From: Gammaproteobacteria bacterium
Lineage (GTDB): Bacteria > Pseudomonadota > Gammaproteobacteria > Pseudomonadales > Pseudomonadaceae
Direction: 5' to 3'
DNA: 64,000 bases
NCBI GenBank assembly: GCA_018816095.1
Contig: JAHIWP010000014.1
Span: 1-64,000, forward strand
Under the pieces are notes generated by a model. That model was not told the origin of the DNA. It did not search any database and saw only the letters and a program-made list of their open reading frames with translations. This document shows, one piece after another, positions 10,279-18,917 of this stretch. The position numbers were made by a program, and so were the translations under genes. Every line of letters begins with the position of its first letter. Within the stretch, counting starts at the first letter, position 1.

Positions 10279-11973
10279 TCAGCCAGCTATCAGCGGGTCG
10301 CTGATGCCCAGTACATACACCGCGAACAAAGCAATCAGGCCGGTAAACAGTACGTAATACAGGGTAGGCCAGATCGTCTTGCGCAGGATGCTGCCTTCGC
10401 GGCCCAGTAGGCCGACTGTTGCCGAGGCGGCGACCACGTTGTGGATGGCGACCATGTTGCCGGCCGCGGCACCGATGGCCTGTGCCGAGACAATCAGCGC
10501 GCTGGAGATGCCCAGGCTGCTGGCCACACCGAACTGGAACTGGCTGAACATCATGTTGCTGACGGTGTTGGAGCCGGCAATAAACGCACCCAGCGCGCCG
10601 ACACTCGGTGCCAGCAGTGGGTAGACGCTGCCTACGCTGTCGGCGACCCAGCGCGCCATCAGGATTGGCATGCTCGACAGCTCTGCGGCATTAACCCCAG
10701 AGTTGATCAGGATGCGCACCATCGGCACGGTAAACAGCAACACAAAGCCGGCGCTGAGCAGTACCCCAGAAGACTCTTTGACCGCCGAGCCAAGGGCGCG
10801 CAGCTTCATGCCATGTAGGAAGAACGTGGCCAGCACCACGGCCACCAGAATCCCGCCCGGCAGGTACAGCGGCTGGAAGTTGGCGCTGACACCGGTCTCA
10901 CCCAGCAGGTCGGGGAAGTTCAGCATCACGCCTTTCAGTGCGGCGCTGACCTCGGGGAAGATCCGGCTGATCACCAGCAGTACGCCAACCAGCACGTAGG
11001 GCAGCCAGGCGCGCAGGGCGCTCATCGGCTTGGCCGTCAGCTGGTCAAGTTTCATTTCCACGGTGCCCAGCCATTCAGCCGGCCATTTGTCCGCCGGGGC
11101 GAAATCCCAGGTGGTTTTTGGCAGCAGAAAACCCATGCGCGCGGCGCTGGTGACAATCGCCAGGCCAATCAAACCGCCCGCTAGAGACGGGAACTCTGGG
11201 CCGAGGAATACGCCAGTCAGGGCATAGGGAATGGTGAACGAGATGCCGGCGAAGAGGGCAAACGGTAATACAGCAAAACCGGCCTTCCAGCTTTTCTCGG
11301 CGCCGAAGAAGCGCGTCAGCATCAGCACCATCACCAGCGGCATCACGGTGCCGACAATGGCGTGGACAATCGCCACTTCACTGGTGATCAGCTGCATGAA
11401 CTGCGCCCAGGACGAGCCCTGTTCAAGCAGTTGTGCGCCGATGGTGGCTGAGTCCAGGCCCGTATTGACCCCGACGATGATTGGCGTTCCCACCGCACCG
11501 AACGACACCGGTGTGCTTTGCACCAGCATGCCCATTAGCACCGCAGCCATGGCCGGGAAGCCGATGGCCACCAGCAGCGGCGCCGCGATAGCAGCGGGCG
11601 TACCGAAGCCGGACGCGCCTTCAATAAAGCAGCCAAACAACCAGGCAATGATGATCGCCTGAATGCGTCGGTCCGGGCTGATGGTGGCGAAGCCCGCACG
11701 AATCGCGGTGATGCCGCCGGAGTGTTTAAGGGTGTTGAGCAGCAGGATCGCGCCGAAGATGATCCACAGCAGCCCAAGGGTAATCAGCAGGCCCTGCACG
11801 GTGGAGGCCAGTACACGGTTGAAGCTCATGTCCCAGGCAAATAAGCCGACGCAAGCGGTCAGCAGGTAAACCAGCGGCATGGCGTGCTTGGCTGGCCAGC
11901 GTAAACCAATCAGCAAAATGGCGGCCAGCAGAATAGGGGAGAAGGCAAGTAGAGCAAGAAGACCCGTCGACAT
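10279..11973 (-). CDS. lldP: Lactate permease
   Basis: 564 residues, an LctP-family transporter with 12 or more hydrophobic segments over the full length. Recognisable stretches include [34 protein letters not shown] and the C-terminal [14 protein letters not shown], typical of LldP/GlcA. It imports lactate (and likely glycolate) with protons across the inner membrane. The start ATG is preceded by CTAAGGAGGGATCATC, a very strong ribosome binding site. It is the first gene of the lactate operon, divergent from lldR, and the LldR-type operator lies 125 bases upstream, leaving a long 5' leader. Confidence 0.95.
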   Translation of the reverse strand: MSTGLLALLAFSPILLAAILLIGLRWPAKHAMPLVYLLTACVGLFAWDMSFNRVLASTVQGLLITLGLLWIIFGAILLLNTLKHSGGITAIRAGFATISPDRRIQAIIIAWLFGCFIEGASGFGTPAAIAAPLLVAIGFPAMAAVLMGMLVQSTPVSFGAVGTPIIVGVNTGLDSATIGAQLLEQGSSWAQFMQLITSEVAIVHAIVGTVMPLVMVLMLTRFFGAEKSWKAGFAVLPFALFAGISFTIPYALTGVFLGPEFPSLAGGLIGLAIVTSAARMGFLLPKTTWDFAPADKWPAEWLGTVEMKLDQLTAKPMSALRAWLPYVLVGVLLVISRIFPEVSAALKGVMLNFPDLLGETGVSANFQPLYLPGGILVAVVLATFFLHGMKLRALGSAVKESSGVLLSAGFVLLFTVPMVRILINSGVNAAELSSMPILMARWVADSVGSVYPLLAPSVGALGAFIAGSNTVSNMMFSQFQFGVASSLGISSALIVSAQAIGAAAGNMVAIHNVVAASATVGLLGREGSILRKTIWPTLYYVLFTGLIALFAVYVLGISDPLIAG

Positions 11974-12097
11974 GATGATCCCTCCTTAGCGCTGCGCGCT
12001 GCGCAAAAGTGAGTGCGGATGCAGCGTGACGGCAAGTGATAAGCGTGTAGCCAACATAGGAGGACCTCGATGGGTTCTTTGAATTGTTTTTGGCCAT

Positions 12098-12112
12098 ATT
12101 GGTAAGACCAAT
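12098..12112. promoter_or_regulatory. LldR-type operator
   Basis: ATTGGTAAGACCAAT is a perfect palindrome with a three-base centre, extended by flanking T on one side. It fits the TTGGT-N3-ACCAA pattern recognised by FadR/GntR-family lactate regulators. It is the only such site in the 308-base gap between the divergent lldP and lldR genes, so it can control both. Confidence 0.8.
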
Positions 12113-12281
12113 TTACAAGCAAGCGCGGTCAGGGTAAAAGTGCAGGCTCAGACCTGTCAATCAGCCCGCTTACGACTTTAGTCATAAGCGGCTGTCTTGC
12201 GAGCCCGGTAAGCCAGTTATAGGCTTGCCTGCGGCGGGCCAAAAGCCCATGGCGAGTGGTCAAACCAGTGGAGTGCGGAAT

Positions 12282-13061
12282 ATGGACGTAGGGTCGGTGA
12301 GGCAGCGCCGTTTGTCGGACGATATCGTCAGCCAACTGGAAACGATGATCCTCGAAGGCACGCTCAAGGCGGGCGAGCGCCTGCCGGCTGAGCGGGTCTT
12401 GGCTGAGCAGTTCGGCGTGTCGCGGCCGTCGCTGCGTGAAGCGATCCAGAAACTGGCGGCCAGGGGGCTGTTGGTCAGTCGTCATGGCGGCGGCAACTTT
12501 GTTGCGCAGACCCTGGGCTCGACGTTCAGTGATCCGCTGCTCCACCTGCTGGAGAGCAACCCCGAAGCGCAGCGCGACCTGCTGGAGTTTCGCCACACCC
12601 TGGAAGGCTCCTGCGCCTTTTATGCCGCCCAGCGTGCCACTGAACTGGATCGCCAGCGCCTCAGCGAGGCCTTCGCGGCGCTGCAGGATTGCTACAGCCG
12701 CAGTGGCAAGGTGACCCGCGCCGAAGAGGGGGCTGCCGATGCCAGCTTTCATTTAGCGATTGCCGAAGCCAGCCATAACGCGGTGTTGCTGCACACCATT
12801 CGCGGGTTGTTCGACCTGCTCAAACGTAACGTGGTGACTAACATTGGCGGCATGTACGCCCAGCGCGATGAAACCCGCGACATGCTGATCGAGCAGCACC
12901 GTGCGTTGTACCAGGCGATTATCGACGGGCGCGCCGAAGACGCCCGTGCACTGTCTAATCGGCATATCGATTACGTGCAGGAAGTGCTGTCTGACGTGCA
13001 GCAACAGGTACGTCGTGAAGCGCGCGCCCTGCGCCGCGGCACAACAGGCGCAAAACGTTAG
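12282..13061 (+). CDS. lldR: GntR/FadR-family lactate regulator
   Basis: 259 residues from the ATG at 12282, which has GGAG nine bases upstream; the longer frame to 12225 has no such site. N-terminal winged-helix GntR domain (about 10-75: AGERLPAERVLAEQFGVSRP then LREAIQKLAARGLL) and C-terminal all-helical FCD domain (about 95-235, with FHLAIAEASHN and the metal/ligand-type histidine EQHRALYQAI). By family and position it represses lldPD-dld and releases DNA when lactate binds. The stop overlaps the convergent sensor-kinase stop by four bases. Confidence 0.9.
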   Translation: MDVGSVRQRRLSDDIVSQLETMILEGTLKAGERLPAERVLAEQFGVSRPSLREAIQKLAARGLLVSRHGGGNFVAQTLGSTFSDPLLHLLESNPEAQRDLLEFRHTLEGSCAFYAAQRATELDRQRLSEAFAALQDCYSRSGKVTRAEEGAADASFHLAIAEASHNAVLLHTIRGLFDLLKRNVVTNIGGMYAQRDETRDMLIEQHRALYQAIIDGRAEDARALSNRHIDYVQEVLSDVQQQVRREARALRRGTTGAKR

Positions 13062-14521
13062 CGGTTTCTCGGCAGCCGTACGGCAACTTCCAGGCCGCCC
13101 AAGGGGGATTCACCCAGGCTGATGCTGCCGCGATGCAGCTCCACTACGCGGCGCACGATGGACAGGCCAAGGCCCGCACCCTGACCGGCGCCGAGCCGGT
13201 AGAAACGTTCGAAGAGTTTTTCCCGCTGCGCCTCTGCCACTCCAGGGCCGCTGTCCTGCACGCGCAGGATGATGGCGTCTGCCTGCGCGTCTAATTGCAC
13301 CTGAATATGCCCGCCGTCAGGGGTGTATTGCACGGCATTGCTGACCAGGTTTTGCAGCAGCGTACCTAGGCTGGGACCATCGGCGAGCAGGACATAATCG
13401 GCGGGCTCAATGGCGTCGAGGTTGAGCTCCTGGTGGCGCTCCAGGGCCAGTGGAATCAATTCTGCCAGCTCGTTGCGCACATAACCGAGCAGGTCCAGCT
13501 CGCGCATGGCCAGTTGCACCACGTTGGGGTCTAGGCGCGCCAGGGTCAGCAGTTGTGCGACGACGCGGGTGGCGCGCTCCACACCGCTGCCAAGCTGGCG
13601 CAGGGCATCGTTGCGGTCCTGCGGGTCGGGGGCATCCATGGCGTTTTGCGCATGTATGCGCAGCACCGCCAGTGGCGTGCGCAGTTCGTGGGCGGCGTCG
13701 GCAATGAAGCGTTTTTCCTGATCAAGCAGCTGATTGACCTGCATCAGCAAGCGGTTGAGCGCGGCGCCCATCGGCTCCAGCTCGATGGGCAACGGCTCCA
13801 GGATCAGCGGTGCGAGGTTGTCGGGGGCGCGCGATTTAATCAGTTCGGCCATGCGCTGTAACGGCCGCAGCCCCCAGCCAATCGCCAGCCACACCAGTAA
13901 GGCCAGCAGCGGCAGGCCGACCAGATCGGGCAGCAGGCTGCGCAGGGCAATTTTCGTCGCCAGTTCGCCGCGTACATCCTCGCGCTCGGCCACCAGAATC
14001 ATGTGGTTGTCTTGGCTGTCGCGCAGCATAAACAAGCGCCAGTGATACCCATCCAAGGGCACGGTGTGATAACCGACCAGCTGCTCCGCCAAGCTCGACA
14101 GCGGTTCCGTATTGAGGTGTTGGTGCGCGTTGGCATCGTTTTCGTGGAAGTCTTCGACCATCTTGGCCAGCACCCCGGTGGGCGCGCTCGCCGACTGCAG
14201 AAGCATGACGCCCTGTTCGTCGAGGACCTGAAACGCCAGCTTGCCTTCGTAGTCATGGCCGGCGCGTATTTCTCCAGTGGCGCTGTTTTGGCGGCTCTGT
14301 AGGGCTTGATTCAGGGCGCTCTGCAGGCTTTCACGATCACTTTGCGACATGTTCTGGCCAACCAAACCGGCCAGCAGGCGCGCGGTTTGCGCCAGCTGCG
14401 CGTCGAACAGCTCCTCGATTTCATGCTGGGCATCACGGTAGCTTTTATAGGAAATAAGGGTCATCGACAGGCTGAGTAGGCCGAGTACCAATAGCAGCGT
14501 GCGGGCACGGATTGAGCGCAT
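13058..14521 (-). CDS. Sensor histidine kinase (QseC/PmrB-like)
   Basis: 487 residues. TM helix at about 8-27, a periplasmic two-component-sensor N-terminal region of about 140 residues, a second TM helix near 170-190 (LVGLPLLALLVWLAIGWGL), HAMP, then HisKA with phospho-acceptor near H277 in DAAHELRTPLAVL and an HATPase domain (LLQNLVSNAVQYTPDGG, DSGPGV, GLGLSIVRRVVELH). Its ATG shares one base with the TGA of the response regulator, so the pair is translationally coupled. The signal is unknown; related systems sense cations, antimicrobial peptides or small organic molecules. Confidence 0.9.
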   Translation of the reverse strand: MRSIRARTLLLVLGLLSLSMTLISYKSYRDAQHEIEELFDAQLAQTARLLAGLVGQNMSQSDRESLQSALNQALQSRQNSATGEIRAGHDYEGKLAFQVLDEQGVMLLQSASAPTGVLAKMVEDFHENDANAHQHLNTEPLSSLAEQLVGYHTVPLDGYHWRLFMLRDSQDNHMILVAEREDVRGELATKIALRSLLPDLVGLPLLALLVWLAIGWGLRPLQRMAELIKSRAPDNLAPLILEPLPIELEPMGAALNRLLMQVNQLLDQEKRFIADAAHELRTPLAVLRIHAQNAMDAPDPQDRNDALRQLGSGVERATRVVAQLLTLARLDPNVVQLAMRELDLLGYVRNELAELIPLALERHQELNLDAIEPADYVLLADGPSLGTLLQNLVSNAVQYTPDGGHIQVQLDAQADAIILRVQDSGPGVAEAQREKLFERFYRLGAGQGAGLGLSIVRRVVELHRGSISLGESPLGGLEVAVRLPRNR

Positions 14522-15180
14522 CAGGCTTTATCCACTAAATAGCCAACGCCGCGCACGGTACGGATCAGCTCTGGAAAGAACTTCTTGCGCAGGTGATGCA
14601 CATGCACCTCCAGGGCATTGCTCTCCAGCTCTTCATCCCAGCCATAGAGTGCCTGCTGCAGCTTGTCGCGGGTCATCACCCGGCCCGGCTGGGCGAGCAG
14701 TTCATGCAGCAGGAGAAATTCCTTGCGCGGCAGATTGACCGTTTGGCCCTGATAGCTGACTGCCTGGCTGACGGGATCGAGGCTGATGCCGCGGTATTCC
14801 AGTGCCGGTTGCGGGCGGTTGAAGCTGCGCCTTAGCAAGGCGCGCATGCGGGCCTTGAGTTCGGCGACATCGAAGGGTTTGACCAGGTAATCATCGGCCC
14901 CGGCATCCAGCCCTGCGATGCGGTCGCTGGTCGAGTCGCGGGCGGTCAGTACCAGCACCGGCACTGGGTTGGCGGCAGCACGTAGGTGTTTGAGTACTTG
15001 CAGGCCGTCCATGCGCGGCAGGCCAAGGTCGAGGATGGCCAGTTCGAAGCTCTCGCTGCTCAGCGCATGCAGTGCACTGCTGCCATCCTGTACCCAGTCG
15101 ACGGTGTAACCTTCGGGCTTGAGTGCGGTGCGAATCCCTTCGCCAAGGGCTTTGTCATCTTCGACCAGCAGAATACGCAT
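14521..15180 (-). CDS. OmpR-family response regulator (QseB/PmrA-like)
   Basis: 219 residues from the ATG at 15180 (MRILLVEDD); the longer frame upstream adds 31 residues not typical of the family. Receiver domain with acidic pair E8/D9, phospho-acceptor D51 in LAILDLGLPRMDG, the T in LTARD and K in LVKPFD, then an OmpR winged-helix domain (ESNALEVHVHHLRKKF, IRTVRGVGYLVD). It heads a two-gene operon with the kinase. The five-gene cluster upstream runs in the same direction but is separated by a hairpin at 15271-15304, so co-transcription is not assured. OmpR-type half-sites before that cluster (19639-19653) make it a possible target. Confidence 0.92.
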   Translation of the reverse strand: MRILLVEDDKALGEGIRTALKPEGYTVDWVQDGSSALHALSSESFELAILDLGLPRMDGLQVLKHLRAAANPVPVLVLTARDSTSDRIAGLDAGADDYLVKPFDVAELKARMRALLRRSFNRPQPALEYRGISLDPVSQAVSYQGQTVNLPRKEFLLLHELLAQPGRVMTRDKLQQALYGWDEELESNALEVHVHHLRKKFFPELIRTVRGVGYLVDKA

Positions 15181-15270
15181 GCAGCCACTTCCTGTTTTTG
15201 ATTCAAACGTACGTGCTGAGACTAACAGACCCTTGCAAAGCCAAGGCGAGGAAGTCGAGGCTGTTTTAAA

Positions 15271-15304
15271 CACCTGATCGGCTCCACAGGGGACCGATCA
15301 GGTG
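15271..15304 (-). terminator. Terminator-like hairpin after the TPR gene
   Basis: Perfect 11-bp inverted repeat CACCTGATCGG / CCGATCAGGTG. On the minus strand it is followed by TTTAAAAC. It lies 16 bases past the TPR gene stop and ends the five-gene cluster before the response regulator. Confidence 0.65.
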
Positions 15305-15319
15305 GGGTTTAGCGGCGGA

Positions 15320-15970
15320 TTACTTGAGCTCGGCGTTGACCTTGCTGAGCAGGGCCTGAATGTCCTGTTTGCGTCCAGCATCGGCGGACAGGCGATTAGG
15401 GCGTGCCGGCGCTTGCAGGGCTTTTTCCAATGCCACTTTGGCTTCGGCATAGCGCTTGGCACGGGCCAGATAGTCGGCATAGAAGTAGTTGGGGTCGATG
15501 CCGTCCGGGTTGATGGCCAGGGCCTGCTTGAGCATGGCTTCGGCTTTTTCATCATCGCCAAAGCCGATTGGCCAGCCGGGCACTTGGTAATACAGGCTGC
15601 CGAGGCTGGTGAAGGCCGAGCCGGACAGCGCTTTGGGGTCCAGGGCCAAGCCTTGTTCCAGGCTGGCTTTAGCCTCCTTGACCAAGCCGAGTGCGCCCAG
15701 GCCGCCTTTGGAACCCGCGTAAGTGCTGAGGATGATGCCGTTCCAGATATGCAGCTCAGCGGCGTCTGGCTCGGCGGTGACGGCTTTTTGCGCTTGTTCG
15801 CTGAGGCTGGCAAAGGCTTTTTCGCGCTGCTCTTTAGGCACCTGATAATTGATCTCGGCCCAGCGGTCTTGCAGGCTTTGCAGTTGCGTCTGGCCTTGTT
15901 CGCTTAATGCGAAGGCGGGCAGGCTGGCGAAGCAGAGCAGGGCGCAGGCGGCGTTACGGATAGGGTTCAT
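15320..15970 (-). CDS. Exported tetratricopeptide-repeat protein
   Basis: 216 residues. Signal peptide MNPIRNAACALLCFASLPAFA with cleavage near residue 21, so a periplasmic protein. The mature part has TPR-like units: AELHIWNGIILSTYAG, AKASLEQGLALDPKALSGSA, AEAMLKQALAINPDGIDPN and AEAKVALEKALQAP, with characteristic A/G/Y/P spacing. TPR proteins are assembly platforms; the partner is unknown. It is the last gene of the cluster, nine bases after the SDR gene, and close homologues (as I recall) also sit next to this SDR/ligase group in other pseudomonads, hinting at a linked role in export or regulation of the cluster's product. Confidence 0.8.
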   Translation of the reverse strand: MNPIRNAACALLCFASLPAFALSEQGQTQLQSLQDRWAEINYQVPKEQREKAFASLSEQAQKAVTAEPDAAELHIWNGIILSTYAGSKGGLGALGLVKEAKASLEQGLALDPKALSGSAFTSLGSLYYQVPGWPIGFGDDEKAEAMLKQALAINPDGIDPNYFYADYLARAKRYAEAKVALEKALQAPARPNRLSADAGRKQDIQALLSKVNAELK

Positions 15971-15979
15971 ACAGGCTCC

Positions 15980-16771
15980 TTAGGGTTTGCTGCGGGCAAA
16001 ACGCTGGATAATCGGTAGTTGCTTGCGCAGGGCCTGGTCGACCACGCGGGGTAGCAAGCTGTTGAGGCGTACGAAGAGTTTTTCCGGCCAGCCGAGGTAG
16101 CGTTCCTCTTCCTCGCGGCGGATGGCGGCCAGCAGTTGCAGGGCTACGCTGTGCGGGTCGTCCATGGCGACATTGAGTTCGTCATTCATGGCCACCACGT
16201 TGGCGGCGTTCATGCTGGTTTGCGTCGCGCGCGGGGCGAAGTAGAGAACCTTCACCTGAGTGTCCGCCAGTTCACGGCGCAGGGCTTCGGAGAAGCCGCG
16301 CAGGGCGAACTTGCTGGCGCAATACGCGCTAAAGCCGGGGTAACCGATGGAGCCAAATGTCGAACCGAGATTGACTACCAGCGCGCGGCCTTGCTGGCGC
16401 AGCATGGGCAGCAGGCGGTGGGTCAGTTGCAGCGTGGCGGTGACATTGAGACCGATTAGATCAGCGATGGCTGTTTCATCATGCTGCTCGAGCAGGCCGA
16501 AGTGATTGACCCCGGCGGCGTTGATCAGCGTGTTGATGCCGCCGAAGCGCTGCGCGGCAGCGACTACAGCTTCACGACCGCTGCGCTCACGGATATCGGC
16601 CTGCACCACTTGGACCTTGCTTGTGTGCGCATTTGCCAGCATCTGCAAGGCGTCGGTTTGGCGGCCGACTAGTAGCAGTTGCGCGCCTTCTTCCAGCAAG
16701 GCCGCGACCAGCGCCTGGCCGATCCCGCCGCTGGCGCCGGTAATTACGGCACGACATTCATTGAGTTTCAT
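15980..16771 (-). CDS. Short-chain dehydrogenase/reductase (SDR)
   Basis: 263 residues, classical SDR length. NAD(P)-binding TGASGGIGQ near residue 13-21, NAAG at about 87, catalytic Ser in NLGSTFGSIGYPG and YxxxK in AYCASKFAL (about 150-157). No transmembrane segment, though the C-terminus (VRLNSLLPRVVDQALRKQL) looks amphipathic, as in SDRs that act on lipids. The ATG follows AGGAAC and lies eight bases after the diiron protein gene. In this cluster it would reduce or oxidise a carbonyl on the product made by the ligase and diiron enzyme; the substrate is an inference only. Confidence 0.88.
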   Translation of the reverse strand: MKLNECRAVITGASGGIGQALVAALLEEGAQLLLVGRQTDALQMLANAHTSKVQVVQADIRERSGREAVVAAAQRFGGINTLINAAGVNHFGLLEQHDETAIADLIGLNVTATLQLTHRLLPMLRQQGRALVVNLGSTFGSIGYPGFSAYCASKFALRGFSEALRRELADTQVKVLYFAPRATQTSMNAANVVAMNDELNVAMDDPHSVALQLLAAIRREEEERYLGWPEKLFVRLNSLLPRVVDQALRKQLPIIQRFARSKP

Positions 16772-16779
16772 CGAAGTTC

Positions 16780-17433
16780 CTAGGCGCTTAACGGCAAGCT
16801 GCGGAATACGTCGCCGTAGAGGCGGTAAACCACTTTGGCGGTGTGGACCACGGCTGCTTTATCGTCATCGTTGTCCAGCTGGTTCATCAACGTTTTGAAG
16901 AATTCGATGTGGTCCAGGTCGAGGCTGCCGTGGGAGCTGAGGTAGCTGAAGGCCTTATTCGGCAGCTGCAGTTTGTCCTGAATCACGCCGGCCACTTGGG
17001 TGGCCAGGGCGATGCTGGTGCCTTCCAGCACATTGACCATGCCGAAGAAGCTCACCGGGTTATGCCGGGCGATGCGGTCGTAGACGTAGCTGACCATCAA
17101 TTCGGTCGACATGTGCGGCAGGCCATTGCGCACGGCTTCCTTGTCTGCACCGCAGGCGGCGATGTCATTCAGAACCCATTCCTGGTGACCTTTTTCTTCG
17201 TCGATGTATTCGGCAATGGCTTCGCGCAGCCACTCCAGGCGTTCCGGCAGGCGCGAACCGCAGGCCATCAGCAAGGGCACGGTGTGTTTAACGTGGTGAT
17301 AGGCCTCGGTGAGAAAGGCGATGTAGCTGTTCAGGCTGACGGTGCCGGCCATGGCCTGGGCAATGATCGGCGCGCTGAGCAGGTAGTTGCGTTCAGCACT
17401 GGTTTGTTCGAGCAGGGATTCATAGAAACTCAT
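16780..17433 (-). CDS. Heme-oxygenase-like diiron (TenA/UndA-fold) redox protein
   Basis: 217 residues from the ATG at 17433, which overlaps the ligase stop (TGATG). All-helical protein of the iron-containing redox enzyme family. Candidate metal ligands are E43 and H47 (LTEAYHHV), E80 and H83 (DEEKGHQEW), E137 (VLEGTS), D172 or D174 and H175 (DLDHIEFF). The E-x3-H, E-x2-H and D-x3-H or D-H spacing is close to what I remember for the fatty-acid decarboxylase UndA and other heme-oxygenase-like diiron oxidases. Such enzymes use O2 to cleave C-C or hydroxylate N or C in fatty-acid or amino-acid substrates. The thiamine-degrading TenA activity is unlikely because its active-site cysteine and thiamine context are absent. 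Exact reaction unknown. Confidence 0.82.
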   Translation of the reverse strand: MSFYESLLEQTSAERNYLLSAPIIAQAMAGTVSLNSYIAFLTEAYHHVKHTVPLLMACGSRLPERLEWLREAIAEYIDEEKGHQEWVLNDIAACGADKEAVRNGLPHMSTELMVSYVYDRIARHNPVSFFGMVNVLEGTSIALATQVAGVIQDKLQLPNKAFSYLSSHGSLDLDHIEFFKTLMNQLDNDDDKAAVVHTAKVVYRLYGDVFRSLPLSA

Positions 17434-18917
17434 CAAGCATCTCCATAGCAGGTCTGGTCGGCCATCAACTGTTCGATGGCGCTCTGGTAGTGGGAAAACA
17501 GGGCATTACGGCGCAGCCGGCCATTACTGGTGGCCAGCTCGTTGCTGCTGCTGAACGGGTGTGCGGCGCGCAGCCAGTGGTGCACGCGGGCGTAGTCAGG
17601 CAGTGATTGGTTGGCGGCAGCCACGGCTTCGGCCAGTTGGCTGTCGCTGGTCGTCTCGAAGCGCGGCACCAGTACGGCGACGTTGCCGGGCAGGGCTTCG
17701 CCGTGCAGCCAGGCTTGGGCAATGGGCAGTTGTTGCACCAGCTCGGCCTCGACCCACTCTGGGTTGACGTTGCGGCCAAAGGCGGTGATGAACTGGTGTT
17801 TCTTGCGCCCGTGCAGCACCAGAAACGGCCCCTCGAAATGGCCGAGGTCACCGGTGCCCAGCCATTCTTCAGCGGTTGCCGGTTCGCCCAGATAACCCAG
17901 CAGACGCGGGCCTTTGACCTGCACTTCCTGGTCGGCGCCGAGACGAACCTGCAAGTGTAGCAAGGGTTGGCCAACGGTGCCGATACGGCGTTGCTCAGGG
18001 GTGTTCAGGCAGACCACCGACGCACACTCCGACAGGCCATAGCCCTCGAAGATCGGCAAGCCCAGGGCATCGGCACGTTGCAGCAGCTGGCTGGACACGC
18101 GGCCGCCGCCGACTGCAATAAAGCGCAGTGAATCCGGTACGGGCAGACCACGTTCGGCGGCGCTGACCAGCGCCAATAGCAGCTGCGGTAGCAGGATCAG
18201 GCTGTTGGGTTGCGCCTGACCCAGGGCTGTCAGAAAGCGCGGCAGGTCAAATTGGCTGGCGCCCAGCAGGCCGACTTGCGCCATAGGCATCAACTCGATC
18301 TGCGCGCCGGCCAGCAGCGGCGCATAGACCCCGGCGATATTCTCCAGCAGGGTGGCCAGCGGCAGTACGCAAAGGTGGCGCTCAACCTGACAGCTGGCGC
18401 TGGCCTGCACCAGGCTGTGGGCCACGGTCAGTTGTGTCGCCACATCCAGGCACACGCCCTTGGGCTGACCGGTGGTGCCAGAGGTGTACGTGATCTTGCA
18501 GGTGCCGACGGGTAATTCGCTGACCACCGCGCGCGGCCGTTGCAGCACACCGGCTGCGCTCGCTGTTGCACTCGCACTGAAACCCAGCGCGCTGTACAGC
18601 GTATTGTCCGGGCCGATCAGGCAGTCGATGCTGGCACTGTCGAGTACATGCACCTGCTGATTAGTGGAGAAGAAGCCCGGTACGGGCACGCAGACCAGCC
18701 CGGCATGCAGGGTGGCCAAGTCCCAGAGCACCCAGTCAATGCCGTTATCCAGCGCCAGGGCAATGCGTCGGGCGCCGAGCTGTTGCAGGTGTTGGCTGCG
18801 GACTTCGATCTCGGCCACTAACTGGGCATAACTCAGGCTGCGGCTGCCTTCACGCAAGGCGATAGCGTCACCGAGGGCGGCCAGGTGGTCGAAAAATGGT
18901 TTAGCGGCAGGCCACAT
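17433..18917 (-). CDS. AMP-dependent acyl/aryl ligase (ANL family)
   Basis: 494 residues from the ATG at 18917 (GGAGG nine bases upstream); it overlaps the hemolysin-like gene by 17 bases. ANL core motifs: ITYTSGTTGQPKGV near 142-156 (P-loop), FEGYGLSECASVVCLN, GTGDLGHFEG, and HGRKKHQFITAFGRNVNPEWVE. The C-terminal A10 motif reads TSNGRLRR, with arginine where most family members have the catalytic lysine (near residue 468). It should activate a carboxylic acid as an acyl-adenylate and pass it to a thiol or amine acceptor. No carrier protein is encoded nearby. Substrate unknown; a fatty acid is plausible from the long-chain-ligase-like motif set. Confidence 0.87.
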   Translation of the reverse strand: MWPAAKPFFDHLAALGDAIALREGSRSLSYAQLVAEIEVRSQHLQQLGARRIALALDNGIDWVLWDLATLHAGLVCVPVPGFFSTNQQVHVLDSASIDCLIGPDNTLYSALGFSASATASAAGVLQRPRAVVSELPVGTCKITYTSGTTGQPKGVCLDVATQLTVAHSLVQASASCQVERHLCVLPLATLLENIAGVYAPLLAGAQIELMPMAQVGLLGASQFDLPRFLTALGQAQPNSLILLPQLLLALVSAAERGLPVPDSLRFIAVGGGRVSSQLLQRADALGLPIFEGYGLSECASVVCLNTPEQRRIGTVGQPLLHLQVRLGADQEVQVKGPRLLGYLGEPATAEEWLGTGDLGHFEGPFLVLHGRKKHQFITAFGRNVNPEWVEAELVQQLPIAQAWLHGEALPGNVAVLVPRFETTSDSQLAEAVAAANQSLPDYARVHHWLRAAHPFSSSNELATSNGRLRRNALFSHYQSAIEQLMADQTCYGDA

